Both the position numbers and the translations under genes were made by a program. Of a stretch of 10,872 nucleotides of DNA, positions 6,585-10,872 are shown piece by piece. Source of the stretch: JBMCLJ01 sp048615375 (GTDB lineage: Bacteria; Patescibacteriota; Dojkabacteria; JAOAGR01). The notes beneath the pieces were generated by a model that worked only from the letters and a program-made list of their open reading frames with translations, was not told where the DNA came from and made no database searches. Location: contig JBMCLJ010000048.1 in NCBI GenBank assembly GCA_048615375.1, positions 1 to 10,872 on the forward strand, in the 5' to 3' direction. The stretch's first letter is position 1. Each line of letters starts with the position of its first letter.

Positions 6585-7754
6585 ATGATTAAACGTGAAG
6601 CTCAAAACAAAATTGAAGAATTGCAAGATAAGTACTTTGTAATACTTATAACTGGACCTCGACAATCTGGCAAGACAACATTGGCAAAACATATTTTTGC
6701 GGACTATACCTATAAAAATTTAGAAAATCCCGACCAGAAATTAGCAGCTGAAGATGACCCAAAGAGGTTCCTGAACCTTGGCTCAGGAGAAAAAATGGTG
6801 ATAGACGAGATACAGGAAGTTCCTGAATTAGCTTCTTATATACAAACAGAAGTTGACGAAAATAAAATTACCTCACAATATGTACTAACAGGATCTCAAA
6901 ACTTTCAGATATCCCAGACAGTAACGCAGTCATTAGCTGGCCGCGTAGCACAATTTGAATTATTACCACTTACATTTAAGGAAATAGAGCAGGAAAAAAG
7001 CTTTAATATCGATGAACATTTAGTAAATGGATCGTATCCAGGGAGGCTGGATTACAATACTAATGTAACAGATTTCTATCGTGATTATGTGAACACCTAC
7101 ATTACCAGAGATGTAAGGACGCTTCAAAATATTGGTGACCTTTCAGATTTTCTTCGATTTATGCGATTACTGGCTGGCAGAGTTGGACAATTTTTTAATG
7201 CAACTGAGCTGGCGAATGAAATAGGAGTTAATTACAAGACCATCCAGAAATGGCTGACCGTCCTGGAGGCTAGCTATATTTGCATGAGATTAGAGCCTTA
7301 CTATGAAAATTTTGGCAAACGCTTGATCAAAAGCCACAAAGTCTATTTTTATGATACTGGCTTAGTCAATTATTTACTAGGGGTAAATTCTCTCAGTGAA
7401 CTACAAAATCATTATCTGTATGGAAGCATCTTCGAGAACTTTATCATTACTGAATATGTAAAGAATATCTGGAACCACAGGAGGAACGAGAAACTATATT
7501 TCTGGAGAGATAATAAAAAAGTCGAAATAGATCTACTAATCGATAAAGGACTTGACAAGGAATTAATCGAAATCAAGAGTTCACGAACTTTTAAAACTGA
7601 TTTCCTGAAAAACATCAAATATGTAAAAACTTTCATGCAAGAAAAGTATCAGGTCAATGCATCTGTTGTTTATCAGGGGACATTAGAGCAAAAAATACAT
7701 GACATAAATATACTTAATTGGAGAAATACTATACCTGAGTCAAACAAATCATGA
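6585..7754 (+). CDS. AAA_14/DUF4143 ATPase with nuclease-like C-terminus
   Basis: This complete 389-residue protein belongs to the widespread AAA_14-DUF4143 family of predicted P-loop ATPases, known from defence and mobile regions but of unsettled function. Walker A is GPRQSGKT (24-31), Walker B MVIDEIQ (71-77, with D74 and E75), and the sensor-like LTGSQNF is at 101-107. Residues about 165-260 carry the DUF4143 helices (DFYRDYVNTYITRDV, then a helix-turn-helix-like NATELANEIGVNYKTIQKWL, then YDTGL). The C-terminus has GSIFENFI (280-287), then D316 in VEIDLLID and E329-x-K331 in LIEIKSS, the spacing of a PD-(D/E)xK restriction-like fold. All ATPase residues are intact. A leaderless promoter lies directly on the ATG. 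The stop TGA overlaps the ATG of the Fic stub, suggesting an ancestral ATPase-Fic operon. Confidence 0.9.
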   Translation: MIKREAQNKIEELQDKYFVILITGPRQSGKTTLAKHIFADYTYKNLENPDQKLAAEDDPKRFLNLGSGEKMVIDEIQEVPELASYIQTEVDENKITSQYVLTGSQNFQISQTVTQSLAGRVAQFELLPLTFKEIEQEKSFNIDEHLVNGSYPGRLDYNTNVTDFYRDYVNTYITRDVRTLQNIGDLSDFLRFMRLLAGRVGQFFNATELANEIGVNYKTIQKWLTVLEASYICMRLEPYYENFGKRLIKSHKVYFYDTGLVNYLLGVNSLSELQNHYLYGSIFENFIITEYVKNIWNHRRNEKLYFWRDNKKVEIDLLIDKGLDKELIEIKSSRTFKTDFLKNIKYVKTFMQEKYQVNASVVYQGTLEQKIHDINILNWRNTIPESNKS

Positions 7755-7938
7755 ATATCACTAACGCAGAAGCTTTCGAATCAAATATAGAAGAATCAGG
7801 TATGAACACAAACTACAACCCAAAACAATTACCTCCTGATTTTGACTTTGAGACAAAAGCCATACTCAGAAAGACTGCAGAAACAAGATCAGCATAGGAG
7901 AGTTGAAAGGCAGTGTACACACAATATGCAATGGATAA
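7751..7938 (+). pseudogene. N-terminal stub of a Fic-family protein, frameshifted
   Basis: ATG 7751 opens 48 codons ending at TAG 7895-7897. After an N-terminal extension, YNPKQLPPDFDFETKAILRK resembles the N-terminal domain of Fic (AMP-transferase) proteins, which usually continues into (A)xRALAELKG and then (T)IPN. Here the next motif appears in a different frame: codons 7894-7926 read IGELKGSVHTI, closed by TAA at 7936-7938. A single indel near 7880-7890 (an inserted base or two lost bases) explains the split. The catalytic HPFxxGNG core is absent, so no active Fic enzyme is made. The overlap with the ATPase stop shows the original operon arrangement. The 7939-8061 stretch holds nothing I can identify. 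Confidence 0.6.
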
Positions 7939-8061
7939 TGGCTTTATAGTTGCATCTCATACAAATTTGTATTCCAGGAAACCACGTATTCATATCTGCA
8001 AGTATCAAAATTATTGAAAGTGGTTACAAGATTAGATATCTTAAAAGCAAAGTAGAGAAAA

Positions 8062-8790
8062 CTATAAATAACTTATCTCTGATTCTATACTATCTTTATG
8101 CCTACGAACCCAATCGATTGAATTTTGGATTACGCGGACTTTACCTTGTTGGTACTCTTTATCCGAATCTTCTACCGCATTTTTGACAGACTCCATTCTC
8201 ATTTTTAATACTCTCTCTTGGTTTCCAATTAGGCTAGTGATACACTCACTCAAATCAATATCTGTGCCGTATGCTTTAACCAAAATCGCTATTTGATTTA
8301 TCTGTTCTGTGGAAGTAAAGTGAGTGTTTTCATCCCCTAAATCTAAAAATGTCCATATGGCATAGGTTACATCATCAATCCTTTGTCCGATGTGCAAATC
8401 ATCAAAGTCAATAATTCCTACTATCACATCGTCATTTTGAAGCACGTTCCAGGGTGCATAATCTAAATGGCAGATTGTTTGCTCTACACCTACACCCTCA
8501 AGTTTTGATAGTAAATCGTGAAACTCTCTTAAAATTTTGATTGCTTGTATACTTGTTTCTAATGGGATTGGGTCTGCCTCAATGGGGCTACCATCAAAAT
8601 ACGTCATTATTTCTCTTCTTTTATCGTCAATACCTAGTATTCTTGGAGAATACTTAAACCCTACGTTTTCCAAATGTCTTAATATCTTGTGGGTAAACTC
8701 ATAATTCTCTCCAAGCGTTTTATGAACAAACTCACCGATTTTTACCACTTCTCTGCCAGATTCTCCGTGCTTAAATTTTTTTTTCATCAT
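8062..8790 (-). CDS. APH/choline-kinase-type phosphotransferase
   Basis: This 242-residue protein is of the aminoglycoside-phosphotransferase/choline-kinase fold. The catalytic loop reads HLDYAPWNVL (H108, D110, N115; Brenner motif H-x-D-x4-N), and the metal-binding equivalent of DFG is IIDFDD (D128, D130). The short N-lobe has VVKIGEFVHK and ILRHLENVGF...PRILGID, a pattern I recall from small phosphotransferases that are often annotated as aminoglycoside kinases without proof. A small-molecule substrate is likely but unknown, and resistance should not be assumed. I chose ATG 8790 because the promoter lies just upstream; ATG 8787 is equally possible. The gene opposes its neighbours and stands alone. 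Confidence 0.8.
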   Translation of the reverse strand: MMKKKFKHGESGREVVKIGEFVHKTLGENYEFTHKILRHLENVGFKYSPRILGIDDKRREIMTYFDGSPIEADPIPLETSIQAIKILREFHDLLSKLEGVGVEQTICHLDYAPWNVLQNDDVIVGIIDFDDLHIGQRIDDVTYAIWTFLDLGDENTHFTSTEQINQIAILVKAYGTDIDLSECITSLIGNQERVLKMRMESVKNAVEDSDKEYQQGKVRVIQNSIDWVRRHKDSIESEISYL

Positions 8791-8806
8791 GTTTACCCAT
8801 ATTGCT

Positions 8807-8835
8807 ATTTTAGATTTGGTTACAGATAAATACAA
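8807..8835 (-). promoter_or_regulatory. promoter of the phosphotransferase gene
   Basis: On the minus strand TTGTAT (8835-8830), 17 nt, TAAAAT (8812-8807). Sixteen nt separate the -10 from ATG 8790, which predicts a leader of about 9-10 nt without a Shine-Dalgarno. It argues against starting the protein at the TTG at 8835, which is the -35 itself. Confidence 0.5.
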
Positions 8836-8906
8836 TGTCCAAAGAGCAGTATTTGGGGTTAGTTATCGCGCTCGTTCTTAAACGTAAGTATCGACTTGAA
8901 ATTTAA
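8835..8906 (+). CDS. possible 23-residue hydrophobic peptide
   Basis: ATG 8835, divergent from the phosphotransferase gene, opens 23 codons starting MSKEQYLGLVIALVLKRKY and ending at TAA 8904-8906. It is a hydrophobic stretch followed by basic residues, as in small membrane-active peptides. No promoter or ribosome-binding site is convincing. It may be chance or a gene remnant. Confidence 0.2.
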   Translation: MSKEQYLGLVIALVLKRKYRLEI

Positions 8907-8990
8907 CACCAACAATATTCAGATTTTATTAAATGTGTGTAACTTTGCTTTGAATACTTAAGTTAAACAGCAAACTTATTTGCATTGTTC

Positions 8991-9009
8991 ACTCATTAAA
9001 AAAATGAGT
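8991..9009. other. perfect 7-bp stem-loop upstream of vapBC
   Basis: ACTCATT (8991-8997) and AATGAGT (9003-9009) pair perfectly around five A residues. It lies 23 nt before the -35 of the toxin-antitoxin promoter. With no T-tract it is a poor terminator; it could be an extra regulatory site. Confidence 0.3.
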
Positions 9010-9031
9010 AAGCGAAAGGCAGTGTATTCAT

Positions 9032-9062
9032 TTGACATGTGAAGTGATGCAGAGTAACATGT
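9032..9062 (+). promoter_or_regulatory. vapBC promoter with paired ACATGT operator-like sites
   Basis: A consensus -35 TTGACA (9032-9037), exactly 17 nt, then -10 TAACAT (9055-9060), and ATG 9067 after only 6 nt, so a leaderless transcript is expected. The palindrome ACATGT occurs at 9035-9040 and 9057-9062, 22 bp apart (about two helical turns), overlapping the -35 and -10. This layout suits autorepression by a ribbon-helix-helix antitoxin. Confidence 0.6.
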
Positions 9063-9066
9063 GTAT

Positions 9067-9306
9067 ATGTATACTACCAGGACAAACGTGCTTTTATCTG
9101 AAAACATGTACTCGACACTGAAGCACCTTGCTGCACAGAAAAAAGTATCTATTGGGAAGTTAATTCGTGAAGCTGTTGAACAAAAATACATGCATAATGA
9201 AGCCGAACGAAGAATGCAGGTGAAGGAAAAAACAGAAAAGTATCGCGTGCAACTCAAAGGCAAAGTAAACTATAAAAAACTAGTTGAAGAGGGGCGAAAA
9301 TACTAA
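9067..9306 (+). CDS. vapB: ribbon-helix-helix-like antitoxin (VapB type)
   Basis: This 79-residue protein has an N-terminal strand and two helices typical of the MetJ/Arc/CopG ribbon-helix-helix fold: RTNVLLSENMYSTLKHLA (residues 5-22), then VSIGKLIREAVEQKY. The basic, coiled C-terminal tail (about residues 43-79) would wrap the partner toxin. RHH antitoxins repress their own operon and neutralise the toxin by binding it. I chose ATG 9067 over GTG 9061 because it places the N-terminus two residues before the DNA-binding strand and fits the promoter. The stop TAA shares its last base with the ATG of the PIN-domain gene, so the two are translated together. Confidence 0.75.
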   Translation: MYTTRTNVLLSENMYSTLKHLAAQKKVSIGKLIREAVEQKYMHNEAERRMQVKEKTEKYRVQLKGKVNYKKLVEEGRKY

Positions 9307-9725
9307 TGGAACGCTACATTTTTGATGCGTCATTTATTGTTGCATTTATTGCTCCAGATGAGGAAGAAGATACGACTCACTACTATTTTAACAAATACTT
9401 CGCGAATCAGGCTGAAGTTTACATTTTACAACTTACAGATTTTGAAGTAGCTAATGTTATTAGAAATCTGGTATTAAGAAAAAGACTAACTAAAAAGCAA
9501 GCTATGAACTTGCTTAAACTGTATAGAAGTTATGAGTTTCAAATCTTGGAACCAGATTTATCTAAAGCAATGATGCTAAGTTTAAAATTCAATATCAATA
9601 TTTATGACGCTTCTTATCTCGCGGCTTGTACAGAAGAAAAAATACCATTGCTAACATTCGATAAAAAACTGGATGCTCTAACACAAACATGCCTCAACTC
9701 TACTAACATTTATTCGATAGACTAG
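9306..9725 (+). CDS. vapC: PIN-domain toxin (VapC type)
   Basis: This 139-residue protein is a single PIN domain, a Mg-dependent RNase. VapC toxins cut tRNA or rRNA to stop growth. All four acidic positions are visible: D7 (YIFDASF), E47 (LTDFEVANV), D101 (NIYDASYLAA) and D119 (LLTFDKKL). The length is normal for VapC. The ATG overlaps the antitoxin stop by one base (TAATG), and a purine-rich GAGGGG lies 11 nt upstream, so translation depends on the antitoxin message. With intact catalytic residues the pair should be functional. RNA target unknown. Confidence 0.85.
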   Translation: MERYIFDASFIVAFIAPDEEEDTTHYYFNKYFANQAEVYILQLTDFEVANVIRNLVLRKRLTKKQAMNLLKLYRSYEFQILEPDLSKAMMLSLKFNINIYDASYLAACTEEKIPLLTFDKKLDALTQTCLNSTNIYSID

Positions 9726-9908
9726 AATTACTGAAAATCCGACAAAAGAAAAACTCCAGTACAATCTACAAAAACCGTTTTATTCTATCTTTAAACAGAT
9801 TGCAAAGTTATTATTGATTGTGTCTATGACAGTCCCGTAAAACTCTACCAGTCAATTCTGCAACGAAGAACAATCGATGCAGGAACTACAAGCGTATATA
9901 AAATACTT

Positions 9909-9914
9909 TATAAT
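9909..9914 (+). promoter_or_regulatory. -10 box directly on the HEAT-like gene, leaderless
   Basis: TATAAT at 9909-9914 lies 5 nt before ATG 9920, the same spacing as at 5419/5430 and 6574/6585. No clear -35 is present 16-18 nt upstream. The rest of 9726-9908 holds nothing I can identify. Confidence 0.45.
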
Positions 9915-9919
9915 AAAAT

Positions 9920-10276
9920 ATGAAGGAACCATTTTCAGAGATCTTTAAAGAAGGCGGGCATAAAAACTCACTTGGCTGCTCGGAAGAGGTCTTAGGAGAA
10001 GTACTAGAGAATAAAGAACGGCTCCCCGAACTTTATGAGTCTATCTCTGATCCTGATGCCTGGGTACGAATGCGAGCAATCGACTGGATATCTACGCTTC
10101 TTTCTACCACATCAGCTGACTGGATAGTTGCAGTAAATGCAATGAATACTTTGAAAACATTTACTGAAGAAGGATGGCTTAAAAAGTCTAAATTTAAATC
10201 ACTCGTAACGATTCAGCTGAAACATACGTCAAAATCGGTAGTTAAGCGTGCATATATGTATTTAAGTGCGGTGTAA
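9920..10276 (+). CDS. HEAT-like repeat protein with apparent internal deletion
   Basis: This 118-residue protein begins like a family of about 165-residue uncharacterised HEAT-like proteins I recall: EGGHKNSLGCSEEV (11-24), an ERLPELYE helix, then DPDAWVRMRAID. It ends like them too: SADWIVAVNAMNTL (65-78) and the helix with KSVVKRAYMYL. The roughly 50 residues that usually lie between, with the Q-W/T-x-L-A helix pair, are missing, and RMRAID runs straight into WISTLL at residues 52-58. The frame is kept. This implies an in-frame deletion, or an unusually short natural variant. A leaderless promoter sits on the ATG, and a metallopeptidase-like gene follows after 16 nt. HEAT-like folds usually bind proteins; no partner or function is known. 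Confidence 0.6.
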   Translation: MKEPFSEIFKEGGHKNSLGCSEEVLGEVLENKERLPELYESISDPDAWVRMRAIDWISTLLSTTSADWIVAVNAMNTLKTFTEEGWLKKSKFKSLVTIQLKHTSKSVVKRAYMYLSAV

Positions 10277-10292
10277 ATGTGAAGTATACGCT

Positions 10293-10790
10293 ATGAAGAT
10301 AACATTCCACCCTGATTCAAACACTCAAGAGTTTGTTGAGGCTACAAAGGAATATCAAAACATTTGGAATGAGGATGGTCAAGAAATAGTTAAAAAGATA
10401 GAAATGTTCTCTGGCTTAAAATTCAAGGAGAATGATATAAATTCAATTGTGTTTGAAGGAATAAGTCAATCTCATCCTCTATCTTTACGGGCAAGTTATT
10501 CAAAAGATGTTAAAAAGGCAACACTGGTTCATGAGTTAATTCACCGAATACTTGTGAGAAACAATATCAAGGTTAAAGGATCAGAAAAAATTTCTCTTGC
10601 AGTTCACAAACTATTAGATTTGATACTTTTTGATATCTGGGTAGATCTATATGGAGAGGAATTTGCCATTCACCAGGTAAAAATTGAAAGCCAGAGAACA
10701 GAAGATTATAGACTTGCATGGGAATATGCCCTTTCGTTCACATCAGAAGAAAGGACAAAAATGTTTAAGCAATTCACTTCTAAAAAGTAG
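10293..10790 (+). CDS. HExxH metallopeptidase-like protein
   Basis: This 165-residue protein carries one zinc-protease motif: HELIH at residues 80-84 (H80, E81, H84) inside a hydrophobic helix (ATLVHELIHRIL). The third metal ligand is not certain; H105, D118 and E122/E123 in HKLLDLILFDIWVDLYGEEF are candidates, and the E/D-rich helix about 30-40 residues on is consistent with a minigluzincin-like fold. There is no signal peptide, so it would act in the cytoplasm. I chose ATG 10293 rather than the upstream GTG at 10266, which overlaps the HEAT-like gene. With a 16-nt gap it is probably co-transcribed with that gene. Substrate unknown; similar small HExxH proteins are found beside antitoxins and regulators, but none is adjacent here. 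Confidence 0.65.
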   Translation: MKITFHPDSNTQEFVEATKEYQNIWNEDGQEIVKKIEMFSGLKFKENDINSIVFEGISQSHPLSLRASYSKDVKKATLVHELIHRILVRNNIKVKGSEKISLAVHKLLDLILFDIWVDLYGEEFAIHQVKIESQRTEDYRLAWEYALSFTSEERTKMFKQFTSKK

Positions 10791-10796
10791 AAAAAT

Positions 10797-10809
10797 GTCC
10801 TCAGGACTT
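10797..10809 (+). terminator. weak hairpin after the metallopeptidase gene
   Basis: GTCC-TCA-GGAC followed by TTT just after the stop codon makes a 4-bp stem with a short T-run. This is too weak to be confident of termination. Confidence 0.2.
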
Positions 10810-10819
10810 TGATATTGTA

Positions 10820-10872
10820 ATGACTAGGCTAGAACCTCCAAAACCACAGGAAAGAAATGAGAAGTTGACCGC
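10820..10872 (+). CDS. possible start of a further gene, cut by window edge
   Basis: ATG 10820 opens 17 codons (MTRLEPPKPQERNEKLT) that stay open to the right edge. It lies 29 nt after the metallopeptidase stop. A TATTGT ends just before the ATG, so spacing is poor for a -10, and there is no Shine-Dalgarno. Nothing about its product can be said. Confidence 0.3.
   Translation, partial: MTRLEPPKPQERNEKLT

Noticed and set aside
7905..9026. Identical 13-mer GAAAGGCAGTGTA at 7905-7917 and 9014-9026 flanking the phosphotransferase gene, as if target-site repeats of an insertion.
   Set aside because: About one exact 13-mer pair is expected by chance in a window this size, and no transposase or terminal inverted repeats accompany it.
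1..10872. CRISPR arrays, tRNA or rRNA genes, and a recoded TGA (Gracilibacteria-type).
   Set aside because: No regularly spaced identical repeats or recognisable RNA gene was seen, and TGA ends several well-supported genes.

Overview
The window looks like a chromosomal segment of an uncultured, small-genome bacterium. Candidate Phyla Radiation (Patescibacteria) is my best guess. It rests on gene flavour (gyrB, a YvcK/CofD-type protein, a small actinobacterial/CPR-type membrane protein, few clear Shine-Dalgarno sites, many promoters placed directly on the start codon) and is not proven. The code is standard: TGA is the stop of several genes (for example those ending at 1944, 4077, 6491 and 7754).

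Region 1 (1-5188, all minus strand) is a housekeeping block. In transcription order it holds an HD-GYP-like phosphohydrolase, a YvcK-family protein 23 nt downstream, a GNAT-like protein, then gyrB, which runs off the left edge. The HD gene seems to have a longer N-terminus in another frame, so it may carry a one-base frameshift. Between the GNAT-like gene and gyrB lies a degenerate 21-bp tandem repeat whose period makes heptapeptide repeats on both strands.

Region 2 (about 5189-5912) is a divergent intergenic region followed by a small three-segment membrane protein gene and an empty stretch with a GNRA-capped stem-loop.

Region 3 (5913 to the right end) is AT-richer and accessory. It holds a HEPN-like protein with an R-x4-H motif, a complete AAA_14/DUF4143 ATPase with a nuclease-like C-terminus, a frameshifted stub of a Fic-family gene, an APH-type phosphotransferase on the minus strand, a VapBC-type toxin-antitoxin pair, a HEAT-like protein that seems to have lost its middle, and an HExxH metallopeptidase-like protein 16 nt after it. 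A last reading frame runs off the right edge. The HEPN-like and ATPase genes both end on a TGA that overlaps an ATG opening a related short reading frame, so the area looks assembled from related modules and partly decayed.

A recurring regulatory theme is a -10 box only 5-6 nt before the ATG (5419, 6574, 9055, 9909), which predicts leaderless transcripts. The gyrB and APH-like promoters predict leaders of only about 5-10 nt. All family names come from motifs and memory; no search was run.
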